From assembly GCA_020638395.1 (NCBI GenBank), contig JACKIP010000001.1, forward strand, positions 186,001 through 250,000: a stretch of 64,000 nucleotides of DNA, read 5' to 3'. The translations under genes and the position numbers were made by a program. The notes under the pieces are model-generated. The model saw only the letters and a program-made list of their open reading frames with translations, ran no database searches and was not told where the DNA came from. The stretch is from Rhodospirillales bacterium (GTDB taxonomy: Bacteria; Pseudomonadota; Alphaproteobacteria; Micavibrionales; Micavibrionaceae). Of the stretch, positions 1 to 8,151 are shown piece by piece; positions within the stretch are counted from its first letter, which is position 1, and each line of letters opens with the position of its first letter.

Positions 1-505
1 TGTTATTCTGCTCAATCGCATTGCCAATCAGGGCCCGCGCCGCAAGTACCGCGCCTTCGGGATGAGAGAGGAGGGTTTTCAAAGTTGCATCGGCTTTTTC
101 AAAATCTCCCTGCTTGCGCTGTGCACCGGACTGAAGGATCAGGGGGAGGGGCTGGTATCCGGGTAAAAATTTCAGTGCCCGCTCCGCCTGATATTGCGTA
201 TGTCCGTAATCTCCGGCGGCCGCTGCAGATAAACTCAGGGTCAGAGCTTCCAGGCCTTTTTCCGTGTTTTTCAGAACTTTACGATCGCGGTGACGCTCTG
301 GCAAAGTGCTCATATAAATTCCCAGACGCGTCAGGCCCATGGCAACCATTAACAGGACCAGCAAAATCAGCAGGAAAAACCCGAAATGGATATTGATGTC
401 ATAATCCATCCACTGAATATTGACGGTTCCCGGTCGTGCAGACAGCCACATCGCGCCCCCGACCAGCAGGCCAATCCTGAGTAAAAACCAGAGTAGACGC
501 AGCAT
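1..505 (-). CDS. hemY: HemY-like membrane protein, 3' part outside the window
   Basis: This is the first 168 residues of a HemY-type protein; the rest lies left of the window. The start at 505 is preceded by a strong AAGGAGG ribosome site. Two hydrophobic segments (about residues 1-20 and 38-62) are followed by a soluble region with helix-turn-helix pairs (for example 'AERALKFLPGYQ' and 'GALVLAARA'-like stretches) typical of TPR repeats in this family. HemY_N proteins are inner-membrane proteins encoded in haem operons; their biochemical role is unsettled, and they are not the protoporphyrinogen oxidase of the same name. The order hemD, mitofilin-like gene, hemY on the minus strand supports the call. 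The 357-bp gap upstream of this gene is unusually long for the operon and is filled by repeats. Confidence 0.82.
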   Translation of the reverse strand, partial: MLRLLWFLLRIGLLVGGAMWLSARPGTVNIQWMDYDINIHFGFFLLILLVLLMVAMGLTRLGIYMSTLPERHRDRKVLKNTEKGLEALTLSLSAAAAGDYGHTQYQAERALKFLPGYQPLPLILQSGAQRKQGDFEKADATLKTLLSHPEGAVLAARALIGNAIEQNN

Positions 506-604
506 GGAACCTCCTTACCCTTTATTATATATATGCATAGATCTCTCTGTGAAAGCCCAAAGTTGTCATTTCAGGGTAAGGTGAACAAACGGTAGAGCGT
601 ATAA

Positions 605-797
605 TGGTTTTGAACCGCAAAGGCGCAGAGAACGCAGAGGCTGCCGTCATTCCCCGGATTTTCAGAGAAAATCCTAGGGGAATCCATAAATACCAATGGA
701 TTGCCTTAGAATTTTCTCTGAAAATTCAGGCAATGACGCCCCTGTAAAATTACAGATTTTTGCAGTGCGTTTCATATGTTGGTTTTGAACCGCAAAG
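605..797. repeat. 18-bp direct repeats (605-622, 780-797) flanking a palindromic element
   Basis: TGGTTTTGAACCGCAAAG occurs exactly at 605-622 and again at 780-797. The 92-bp GTCATT palindrome lies between them. After the shared 18 bases the two flanks diverge (GGCGCAGAG against TAAGACAAAG). This could be a pair of related short repeats, or a duplication made when the palindrome arrived. Confidence 0.75.
646..737. repeat. 92-bp double-hairpin palindromic repeat, copy 1
   Basis: The element starts GTCATTCCCC and ends GGCAATGAC. It folds as two adjacent hairpins: a left one with GATTTTC/GAAAATC at its tip and a right one with GAATTTTC/GAAAATTC at its tip, joined by ATAAATACCAAT. Copy 2, at 39734-39825, is in the opposite orientation, has the same length and is nearly identical; most differences lie in loops or keep the pairing. 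It has no coding capacity. It resembles a miniature non-autonomous element or REP-like repeat. Confidence 0.85.
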
Positions 798-861
798 TAA
801 GACAAAGTTTTTTGGACACTTCGTTCCTTCGTCACTTCGTGTTTATAGATCCATCCGGATT

Positions 862-2628
862 TTATTCCTGAGGTTCAATATTCAGATTTTTGAAATCATT
901 TTTGAGCTTAACGGGCATTTGTTGTGACGAACGACGGATGGAAACGGCCTCTTCCAGATTGAGCGGGACCGGCCCTCCCATCGCGGCATTCAGGAGCGTC
1001 CCGATCGACGTGCTGACTTCCTGCGCCGCAATCGCGGCATTCAGATCCCGCATGAAAGAAGTCATATCCGGCATGGTTGTTTTATCCAGAGTTTGCAGGC
1101 TTTGCAGAGCCTGAATCAGATTACCGGCCTCCAGATCTGTCTGAATGGAGGTCAAAGCCTGAGAGGACCTATCCTGCAAAATAGGCTCGCCGCCTTTTTT
1201 GATCTGTAAAACCTTGCTCAGGCGTGCTTTGGCCTGATCGGACATGGTTGCGTCATCTTTCTGGAGAGCATTGACAACCATGTCGCCAGCCAGTCCCCGG
1301 AACTCATTCGCCAATCCCTCAGGCGTCAGAACGCCGCGTTCAGCCTGTGGAGCCAGTCTGTCAAGCGCGGATCTCAGCTCCGGACTGTCATTTCCGACCA
1401 TGCTGTAAAGGAGCGCCAAATCTTCTTTGAAAGGAGTATCTCCCCGGTTTAAAGAGCTGCGGAACTGGGTCAATCCCAATAAAAGTGCCCCGGCCTTAAG
1501 ATCTTCATCCGGCACCCCATTAAAAGTTTCCCCCAGAGCTGTACTGTTTTCACGCGCCACCACCAGAGCTTCGCCCAGCAAATCCATCCGTCCGTCCAGA
1601 CTGCTAATGATTCCGCGCAACTGCCCGACGGCACGATCAAGCTGCTCCTGTCCTTCCTTATTTTCGCTCAAAAGGGCAAAGCGTCCAAGCATGTCCTCAA
1701 CCTGCTCCGGATTCACCAGAGTGGACATTTGGGTTTGTATCGCGTCCATACGGGATTTCAGGGCTGCTATATTATCCGCTCCGATGGCGGCAAGGGTGGC
1801 GTCCTGAGCCTGTCCGGCCAGCTCCCCGACCTGTTTTCCCAGATCTCCTGTTTCTTTCTGGAATTGAGAGAACTGCGCCTGTACGTCTTCCGGAACGTAC
1901 TGCCCGATTGTTTTCAGGAACGAGTGTTGTTCCTGTTTCAGAGTTTGCAGATTTTCTTCCAGTTGATCCAGACGTTCCTGCTGCGACTGTACGTTTTCAC
2001 GTACAGGCCAGAACATCAGGACACTTGCCGCCAGTCCTGCCCCGATCAGAGACGGAAACAGCCATTGCCCAATTCCACCGCCGGACTTCCCGGAACGTGC
2101 CCGCCGTACGTCTTCGGCAGGTGGGTGAACAAGGGTCGGAGTTTCTTTCAGGAGGGAGTCTTCGGACTCTTCGGCGGACGTACTCATAAATTCAGGAATA
2201 GGTGTTTGCTTTCGACGCGACTCAAAATGAGCATCCCCCTCTTCAGAGTCTTCCAGCGGTTGTTGCGCCAGTAAATCTTCATCGGGAATGTCGCTCTCCG
2301 CCTGCGGCCCTTCGATTCGGGCCTTGATTTCAGCAATCGTCCCAGCGATATCCGGGCGTACGTCTTCTTCTTTTTCTTCAACAGGTACAGACCGGACAGA
2401 GGCAGGTATGGCAGAGGAAAGAGTTGCCGGGGCGACAAGCGATATCTTGTTTTCATTCGCAGCGTTAATGATATCATCAAAGCGTCCGGATGGAATAGAC
2501 CCGCGCTTTTTCCATCCCTGAATGGTTGTTACCGCGACCCCCAATTTGGAAGCCATCGGGCGGATTCCTCCAAATTTTTCAATGACTTCTACGGCATGTT
2601 CCTGAATAAATTTCTTTGTATCACTCAT
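862..2628 (-). CDS. Mitofilin-like inner-membrane protein with N-terminal helix-turn-helix
   Basis: The protein has 588 residues with the start at 2628, which has GGGGA upstream; an in-frame ATG at 2646 has no ribosome site. Residues about 6-55 form a compact HTH domain of the kind that reads IEKFGGIRPMASKLGV..TTIQGWKKRG. An acidic linker (about 60-185) follows, then one membrane segment (about 189-209), a coiled coil (about 212-245) and a long helical C-terminal part with a mitofilin-like end (about 490-560). Alphaproteobacterial Mic60/mitofilin homologues are known to lie between hemD and hemY and to act in shaping the inner membrane. The HTH at the N-terminus is the odd part: it would place a DNA-binding-type fold on the cytoplasmic side of a membrane protein. 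It follows hemD by about 27 bp, so they are probably co-transcribed. Confidence 0.75.
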   Translation of the reverse strand: MSDTKKFIQEHAVEVIEKFGGIRPMASKLGVAVTTIQGWKKRGSIPSGRFDDIINAANENKISLVAPATLSSAIPASVRSVPVEEKEEDVRPDIAGTIAEIKARIEGPQAESDIPDEDLLAQQPLEDSEEGDAHFESRRKQTPIPEFMSTSAEESEDSLLKETPTLVHPPAEDVRRARSGKSGGGIGQWLFPSLIGAGLAASVLMFWPVRENVQSQQERLDQLEENLQTLKQEQHSFLKTIGQYVPEDVQAQFSQFQKETGDLGKQVGELAGQAQDATLAAIGADNIAALKSRMDAIQTQMSTLVNPEQVEDMLGRFALLSENKEGQEQLDRAVGQLRGIISSLDGRMDLLGEALVVARENSTALGETFNGVPDEDLKAGALLLGLTQFRSSLNRGDTPFKEDLALLYSMVGNDSPELRSALDRLAPQAERGVLTPEGLANEFRGLAGDMVVNALQKDDATMSDQAKARLSKVLQIKKGGEPILQDRSSQALTSIQTDLEAGNLIQALQSLQTLDKTTMPDMTSFMRDLNAAIAAQEVSTSIGTLLNAAMGGPVPLNLEEAVSIRRSSQQMPVKLKNDFKNLNIEPQE

Positions 2629-2655
2629 AGTACAATCCCCAGACATATTATTTTA

Positions 2656-3408
2656 TCATTTTTCCAGCAACGCCAGCAGGGCGGACGTTTCAGGCGTACG
2701 AGCCAGATGTATGCCTCCCCACAGGTCTTCTTTCAAAGACTTTACCACGGACGGCGCCAAACACAAGACCTGAATCTGCTTTAAAGCGTACACCAGACCA
2801 AGCCGTACGCATAGGGCTTCAAAAATCGCGGCGCTCCGGGCGGAATAAAATAAAATCCGGGAAATTTTTTGTGCCGTCAGGGCGGCCATGACCTCTTCCG
2901 GAAAAGAGTCTGCCGCCACCGCTTCATATAAAGGCACATGCCGGACGGAAAAATTATCCATAATGTTTGTGCGGAACAAATCGGATACATGCACGCCGCC
3001 AAAGTGAATATATTCCTTACCCGGGCCGTTTTTGCAATATGCATTCTGCGCCTCTAAAAGAGAGCCTCCCTCCGCCTCCATCCAGCCCTTGAGAGAGCGG
3101 CTGGTGCCGTCCGCTTCATAAAAGACATTAAATCCTTTATTTACAAGATGTTGTGATGTTTCTTTGCCAATCGAAATTAAAGGAATATTTTCTTTAAAAG
3201 GGGGCGAGTTCAGAAATGGGACTGTATTCCGGCTGGTAATCAGGGCGGCCCGATAGTGGCTTACCTCTGCCCAGTCGAAAGAATGAGGGGCCGGACGAAT
3301 GGATAAAACCGGTGCGATCAGGCTTTTTATTCCCATAAGATCAAGGTGGGCCTGCAAAAGCAAAGAATCGGGCAGAGGCCGTGTCAGAAGAACATAACCG
3401 GAAGACAT
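2656..3408 (-). CDS. hemD: Uroporphyrinogen-III synthase
   Basis: The 250-residue protein fits the HemD family, which closes hydroxymethylbilane into uroporphyrinogen III in haem synthesis. It starts with the typical VLLTRPLPDS segment and has two alpha/beta lobes. The second lobe holds the conserved-type stretch ILFYSARSAAIFEAL. HemD sequences are divergent, so position helps the call: it precedes a mitofilin-like gene and hemY, as in many alphaproteobacteria. hemC, often upstream, is not here; instead tsaD is divergent at 3520, and the 111-bp gap should hold both promoters. I saw no strong ribosome site at the ATG. Confidence 0.83.
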   Translation of the reverse strand: MSSGYVLLTRPLPDSLLLQAHLDLMGIKSLIAPVLSIRPAPHSFDWAEVSHYRAALITSRNTVPFLNSPPFKENIPLISIGKETSQHLVNKGFNVFYEADGTSRSLKGWMEAEGGSLLEAQNAYCKNGPGKEYIHFGGVHVSDLFRTNIMDNFSVRHVPLYEAVAADSFPEEVMAALTAQKISRILFYSARSAAIFEALCVRLGLVYALKQIQVLCLAPSVVKSLKEDLWGGIHLARTPETSALLALLEK

Positions 3409-3519
3409 ACAGGCATTTTAGCGCAAAGTACTCAGAAACGTACAGGCAAATTTGCCAATGGGTTACAAAAATTTGAATTTTAATTTGTCCAGATCCCGGG
3501 CTCAGGCTATAGATAGCGT

Positions 3520-4584
3520 ATGTCACGCACCACTATCGTTCTCGGCATTGAATCCAGCTGCGATGAGACCGCCGTCGGGATTGTGACTCATCACGGAGAC
3601 ATTCTCGCCAACCGACTATTGACACAGGTGGATGAGCATAAACTTTATGGCGGCGTTGTGCCGGAGATCGCCGCCCGCGCTCATCTGGACCATCTGGACA
3701 AGCTGATTGACGGTGCAATGCAGGATGCAGGAATTCAGTTTTCTGATTTAAGTGCCGTGGCGGCCACCTGCGGTCCCGGACTGATTGGCGGAGTCATGGT
3801 CGGTATGATGAGCGGAAAAGCCATCGCCGCCGCCCGGAATATTCCCTTTATCGGAATCAATCATCTGGAGGCACATGCCCTGACTCCCCGTCTGACGGAC
3901 CGGATTGAGTTTCCGTTCCTGCTGCTGCTCATCTCCGGCATGAATACCCAGCTTCTGGCGGTCGAAGGGGTTGGCGCCTATCGGTGTCTGGGAAAAACCA
4001 TTGATGACGCCATTGGGGAATGCTTTGACAAATCCGGACGGATTATGAATCTGGGGTATCCGGCCGGACCGTTCATCCAGAAATACGCACTGGCCTGCCC
4101 GGATCTGGCCGCCGCCCGGACCCGGTACCCGCTGCCTCATCCTCTGAAAGGGAAAAAGACGCTGGATTTCTCGTTTTCCGGGCTAAAAACCGCCGTCCGG
4201 AATCATGTTACCGATGGAATGAGTGAGACAGACAAACAAGACCTGTGTGCCTCCCTGCAACAAACCATGGTCGAAATTCTGGAGGAACGCTGCACACAGG
4301 CAATGATGCTCTTTCGGAGCATTTATTCCATCCCGTCCGGCACAAGTCCCGCTTTTGTCATATCCGGAGGGGTTGCTGCCAATAAGCCTATCCGCGACGC
4401 GCTGGAAACGCTGACCACGTCACATGGGTTTGGGTTTTTTGCACCACCGGTGCATCTGTGCGGCGATAACGGCGTTATGATCGCATGGGCCGGCATCGAA
4501 CATCTGAGGCTTAACCGGCAAGACGGGCTGGATATGCCCGCACGTCCCAGATGGCCTCTGGAAGATCTTGGCCGGGAAGGATAG
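3520..4584 (+). CDS. tsaD: tRNA N6-adenosine threonylcarbamoyltransferase TsaD
   Basis: The 354-residue protein is a clear TsaD (Kae1/Gcp): it begins with the GIESSCDETAVGI motif and carries the metal-binding NHLEAH motif near residue 115. It also has SGGVAANKPIR and the C-terminal DNGVMIAWAG nucleotide-binding motifs. With TsaB, TsaE and TsaC products it makes t6A37 in tRNAs that read ANN codons. Length matches the family. It is divergent from hemD and converges on gpsA with a 26-bp gap. In many alphaproteobacteria tsaD and gpsA are neighbours in the same direction, so the convergent arrangement is a local rearrangement or lineage trait. Confidence 0.96.
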   Translation: MSRTTIVLGIESSCDETAVGIVTHHGDILANRLLTQVDEHKLYGGVVPEIAARAHLDHLDKLIDGAMQDAGIQFSDLSAVAATCGPGLIGGVMVGMMSGKAIAAARNIPFIGINHLEAHALTPRLTDRIEFPFLLLLISGMNTQLLAVEGVGAYRCLGKTIDDAIGECFDKSGRIMNLGYPAGPFIQKYALACPDLAAARTRYPLPHPLKGKKTLDFSFSGLKTAVRNHVTDGMSETDKQDLCASLQQTMVEILEERCTQAMMLFRSIYSIPSGTSPAFVISGGVAANKPIRDALETLTTSHGFGFFAPPVHLCGDNGVMIAWAGIEHLRLNRQDGLDMPARPRWPLEDLGREG

Positions 4585-4610
4585 AGTTCCCCCGCAGCGG
4601 CTCCTGTTGG

Positions 4611-5603
4611 TCAGACGGTTTCTTTGCTCACTGGCCGGTCGAGCATCTTTTCCACCGCCTCTTTAAAGGATAAATCTTCGTTCAGGCATTCATAGACGCT
4701 CTGACAGATCGGCATTTCCACAGCGTTCTTACGTGCCAGAGTCATCAAAGCTTTGGCGGTGTGAAATCCTTCGGTCACGCTTTTGCGCTGGGCCAGAATG
4801 TCTTTGGGCGATTTCCCCTGTCCAATTTCCACTCCGAAAGAATAGTTCCGTGATTGCATGGAAGAACATGTCAGCAGCAAATCTCCGACCCCGCACATTC
4901 CCATAAGAGTTTCGCGCTTGGCTCCCATGGCAGAGGCCAGACGTCCCATCTCGGCCAGCCCGCGGGTAACCAGCGCTGCGCGGGAGCTTTCCCCAAGGCC
5001 GCGCCCGATCACGGCCCCGCAGGCAATCGCAATTACATTTTTCACCGCGCCGCCAATCTGCGCACCGATCAGGTCCTCGCAAAGATAGGGACGTAAAATG
5101 CGCAGGGCAATGCGGTCCACCAGCTCGGTCGCCAGATCCTTATTGTCGGCCGCCAGTGTTACGGCCGAAGGGCTTCCTCTGGCAATATCCATCGCAAAAG
5201 TCGGGCCGGTCAGAATGGCAAAATTTCCGTTAGGGATAACGCTACGGGCGACCTGGGTCATCAACAGACCGCTTTCCAGCTCAATGCCCTTGGAGCAAAT
5301 AACCACCGGCTTGCCACTTCCCACATCGGCTTTCAGAGCCTCCAGTGTTTTACGGACGTGCTGTGCCGGCGTGACCAGCAGGATAACGTCCGCATCTGCC
5401 GCGCGGGTCAGGCTTTCCGTCACTTTCAGAGTTTCGTTTAACCGCACTCCCGGCAAATATTTGTCATTTTCCTGCAAAGCTTCAATCGTGGCGACAATCT
5501 CCGGCGTGCGTCCCCACAGAGTTACGTCTTTGCCCTCATTAGCAAAGACGTGCGCCAAAGCCGTGCCCCATGCACCTGCACCAATTACACCTATTTTTGT
5601 CAT
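4611..5603 (-). CDS. gpsA: NAD(P)-dependent glycerol-3-phosphate dehydrogenase
   Basis: The 330-residue protein reduces dihydroxyacetone phosphate to sn-glycerol 3-phosphate, the backbone for phospholipids. It has the N-terminal Rossmann motif GAGAWGTALA (residues 8-17), the 'LWGRTPE' segment, the SKGIE and TGPTFA motifs, and the catalytic-lysine region GGAVKNVIAIA, followed by GLGESSRAALVTRGLAEM. Length fits the family. No clear Shine-Dalgarno sequence is visible before the ATG at 5603. The tRNA-Val gene lies just upstream on the same strand. Confidence 0.96.
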   Translation of the reverse strand: MTKIGVIGAGAWGTALAHVFANEGKDVTLWGRTPEIVATIEALQENDKYLPGVRLNETLKVTESLTRAADADVILLVTPAQHVRKTLEALKADVGSGKPVVICSKGIELESGLLMTQVARSVIPNGNFAILTGPTFAMDIARGSPSAVTLAADNKDLATELVDRIALRILRPYLCEDLIGAQIGGAVKNVIAIACGAVIGRGLGESSRAALVTRGLAEMGRLASAMGAKRETLMGMCGVGDLLLTCSSMQSRNYSFGVEIGQGKSPKDILAQRKSVTEGFHTAKALMTLARKNAVEMPICQSVYECLNEDLSFKEAVEKMLDRPVSKETV

Positions 5604-5689
5604 GATTTTTGTTTTCTGATTGGTTGGTTTCTATAGTTTAGTTAACTCTCAGTTTCAAAGGAATCCGTCTCCTTTATATTTGCCGGATA

Positions 5690-5764
5690 TGGTGGGCGGT
5701 ACTGGGATTGAACCAGTGACCCCTTGCGTGTCGAGCAAGTGCTCTACCGCTGAGCTAACCGCCC
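5690..5764 (-). tRNA. tRNA-Val (anticodon GAC), CCA encoded
   Basis: The minus strand folds into a complete 75-nt cloverleaf: acceptor GGGCGGT/ACCGCCC, D arm GCTC/GAGC, anticodon stem CTTGC/GCAAG, T arm ACTGG/CCAGT with loop TTCAATC, discriminator A and an encoded CCA end. The anticodon loop reads TCGACAC, giving GAC at positions 34-36 (valine, GUC/GUU codons). Position 33 is therefore C, where U is nearly universal, and position 38 is C. Confidence 0.93.
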
Positions 5765-5947
5765 TTAAAGAAGGAATTGCAAAGCTAACGGCAAATCATG
5801 TAAAAATCAAGAGGTGTTTTGGACGATTTCTCTGTTTCTTGTAAAACAATCAGCCGTGTTATAACATCATAAGAAACTATTAACCCTGTCGAATTAGTAT
5901 TAGAGCTTATACCTTAACACCTTATATCTTATGAAGAGCTGGTTATC

Positions 5948-7066
5948 TTGATATCAAATAAAAAATTTTTAGTGCTGTTAGGCTGGGTCTTGCTGGTAAC
6001 GATTTGCACGCCCGTCCAGGCTGAGACCTTTATCGCCGATACGTTGCATCGCAATTTACCCCCGGCTTCTTTTGCGATCAAAGCGGGAAATTACAAAAAA
6101 CACCCGATTTTGCCCGGTAATTCCGATAAAACCGGCGGTCTTCTTATGATAAAATTTAAGGAAAGCCGGGGATATTACGGGTTTTCCGCCATGATCTGCG
6201 ATGCGGACAATACGGATCGGTATGAGACTAACAGGAAAGCAAACTGTTACCGCCAGAATATTGATCTTGAGACAGACATTCTGAAATATAAGTTTGAGGG
6301 AGATCAGGCCTATTACCTGTTTATCATCAACAAAACCATTCCGGTGAATATTGACCGCAGTATAGCCATCGAAGCACAAGCCTTTACCCAGTTGACCCCG
6401 GATCAAAGGGATGCGACCAAAAACTATATCGCTCTTCTGAATGAAACGCTGGCGGCTTATTTCAAAAGTGCCCCCTTTAATGTGGCGCTGGTTCCCTGCC
6501 AGAGCAAGGTTATTCCCTCCTCAGAGGCAACCAGAACCCTGACCATCTGTAGTGAATTTGCATTAGAAAATGGCATCGCGCTGGATAATGACCTCCTGCG
6601 GGCGACATTCCTTTATGAGGCGGCTCCTTTTCTGGCAAAAGACTGGGGAGAGGATAAAAAACTGCAAACGGAACAGGACCGACTGCAACTGATGGCTGCC
6701 CTGATGATGATTTTTTCGGAAACCATCGACCCGTTCAAGAAATATCTGACTCTTCATGCGGAAAATCCGGATCTGGAGCGCATCATATCCCAGATTCCTG
6801 CTCATGGAGGCACGGAGGCGACATTGAGCGAAAGACTGGCGATCATGAATGATATTTATGTTCAGCCCTTTGCCCAGATCGACCGCTGGTTGAATATTTC
6901 CTACGATCATATGACAAGCGCCACTCTGGAGAAAATAAAATCCGGGGAGCTGCATCACTATGGCTACTTGCGGAATGCCGCACGGTTGATCCTGAAACAA
7001 CGCTTTGAAACGGCGAATCCTTCAGAATTTCAGGAAGAGGACAATATTATCAGCGATTTCTGGTAA
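5948..7066 (+). CDS. Secreted protein of unknown function
   Basis: I do not recognise this 372-residue protein. It opens with a classical signal peptide (NKKFLVLLGWVLLV, cleavage likely after PVQA at about residue 25), so it is probably periplasmic or exported. The start is a TTG at 5948, since no in-frame ATG precedes the signal peptide. The mature part is mostly helical, with few cysteines; a segment 'LYEAAPFLAKDWG' near residue 222 faintly recalls metallopeptidase-like helices but lacks an HExxH motif. It converges with cpdR, whose stop lies 15 bp away. A 183-bp AT-rich stretch upstream, after the tRNA gene, should contain its promoter. Confidence 0.7.
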   Translation: MISNKKFLVLLGWVLLVTICTPVQAETFIADTLHRNLPPASFAIKAGNYKKHPILPGNSDKTGGLLMIKFKESRGYYGFSAMICDADNTDRYETNRKANCYRQNIDLETDILKYKFEGDQAYYLFIINKTIPVNIDRSIAIEAQAFTQLTPDQRDATKNYIALLNETLAAYFKSAPFNVALVPCQSKVIPSSEATRTLTICSEFALENGIALDNDLLRATFLYEAAPFLAKDWGEDKKLQTEQDRLQLMAALMMIFSETIDPFKKYLTLHAENPDLERIISQIPAHGGTEATLSERLAIMNDIYVQPFAQIDRWLNISYDHMTSATLEKIKSGELHHYGYLRNAARLILKQRFETANPSEFQEEDNIISDFW

Positions 7067-7081
7067 GATTAACATCTTTCC

Positions 7082-7453
7082 TCAGGCCGCAAGCAGCTTG
7101 TCAACCCGCTCCACCAGCTCTTTCAGGTGAAACGGTTTGGACAACATGACATTTTCGCTGACTTCTTTCCGATTCATAACAATCGCCGAAAATCCGGTCA
7201 TAAACATGATCTTGAGGCCTGGGGAAATTTCCAGAGCTCTTTGAGAAAGCTGAATACCATCCATTCCCGGCATGACAATATCGGTTAACAGGAGATCAAA
7301 CGGGGCCTGATTTTCATCTCTGGTCAGCACCAAAACCCGGAGAGCGTCCAGACCATTGGCACAAACCATCACGGTGTGCCCGGCGCGTTCCAGAGCTTTA
7401 TGCAAAAAGTGCCGCATGGAGCTGTCATCTTCGACCAGTAAAATAGAAGCCAT
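7082..7453 (-). CDS. cpdR: CpdR-type single-domain response regulator
   Basis: The 123-residue protein (start at 7453; an upstream in-frame ATG at 7480 would add nine residues with no homology) is a lone receiver domain. It has the acidic pair in LLVEDD, the phospho-acceptor Asp in LLTDIVMPGMDGI, a Thr in MFMTGFSA and the Lys in LSKPFHLKEL. The ALERAGH and SKPFHLKELV segments are closely like Caulobacter CpdR, which, when unphosphorylated, brings substrates and ClpXP together to drive proteolysis of CtrA and other cell-cycle proteins. Its usual upstream kinase route is CckA-ChpT, not present in this window. Confidence 0.87.
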   Translation of the reverse strand: MASILLVEDDSSMRHFLHKALERAGHTVMVCANGLDALRVLVLTRDENQAPFDLLLTDIVMPGMDGIQLSQRALEISPGLKIMFMTGFSAIVMNRKEVSENVMLSKPFHLKELVERVDKLLAA

Positions 7454-7585
7454 AGCCCATTCTATCGCGGTTCTCAGCAAAAATCGAGCACTGGATTTTC
7501 AGGTTTGAGGTTAAAAATCACTTGAACGCGAAACCGTGAAGAGGGCGATAAAAGGAATTTTCAGATGATGACCCGGTGGAGTTCG

Positions 7586-8017
7586 TCATGCCTCATGTGC
7601 CAGCCACTCCAGCGCCATCAGATATCCCTTGGCACCGTGCCCGGCGATGACCTTTGCCGCGAGAGGCTCGATATAGGAGATATGCCGGAAAGGCTCGCGT
7701 TTTTTGGGATCGGACTGATGTACTTCGATGATGGGAACGCTGAGGAATCTCAGGGCATCGTGAATCGCAATGGAGGTATGGGTATAGGCGGCGGCGTTGA
7801 TAATCATTCCGTCATAGCCTGTGCGGGCCTCCTGAATCCAGGTCACCAGATCTCCTTCATAGTTTGACTGGCGCAATTCGATCTCAAAGCCCAGTTTCTG
7901 CCCTTCCGTCCGGCACATGGTTTCAATATCCGCCAGTGTCTCATAGCCATAGATTTCCGGCTCCCGAATGCCGAGAAGGTTAAGGTTCGGACCGATCAGA
8001 ATCAGGATCTTTTTCAT
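7586..8017 (-). CDS. aroQ: Type II 3-dehydroquinate dehydratase
   Basis: The 143-residue protein converts 3-dehydroquinate to 3-dehydroshikimate in the shikimate pathway. Diagnostic motifs are GPNLNLLG near the N-terminus with the active-site Tyr in EIYGYETL, NAAAYTHTSIA in the middle, and EVHQSDPKKREPFRH near the end. Length is standard for the dodecameric type II enzyme. In many alphaproteobacteria aroQ sits directly before accB-accC; here those genes are about 46 kb away. Confidence 0.96.
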   Translation of the reverse strand: MKKILILIGPNLNLLGIREPEIYGYETLADIETMCRTEGQKLGFEIELRQSNYEGDLVTWIQEARTGYDGMIINAAAYTHTSIAIHDALRFLSVPIIEVHQSDPKKREPFRHISYIEPLAAKVIAGHGAKGYLMALEWLAHEA

Positions 8018-8151
8018 AAGGACTCTTTCTTGTTATGGGCGCGCCTGACCTCAGAGCGCTCTCCAAGTTTTAGCAAATATCCCGCCGCTCCAAAACTTCT
8101 TTTTAAATCCGTCTTCCCAAAGATCAAAGCTTCCTGTAAAAAGAAAGAACG

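Larger units (their letters stand above)
506..861. other. Intergenic gap with palindromic repeat and flanking 18-bp direct repeats
   Basis: No gene is visible in this gap between the mitofilin-like gene and hemY. It holds a 92-bp palindromic element (646-737) bracketed by two exact 18-bp copies of TGGTTTTGAACCGCAAAG (605-622 and 780-797). The hemY ribosome site lies at its left edge. A run such as 'ACTTCGTTCCTTCGTCACTTCGTG' near 820-840 is itself quasi-repetitive. Confidence 0.8.

Noticed and set aside
85..396. Plus-strand frame at the left edge
   Set aside because: It is the antisense of the clear hemY N-terminal coding sequence.
605..797. Possible CRISPR array from short repeats
   Set aside because: Only two 18-bp copies with one intervening palindrome; no regular spacers and no cas genes anywhere in the window.
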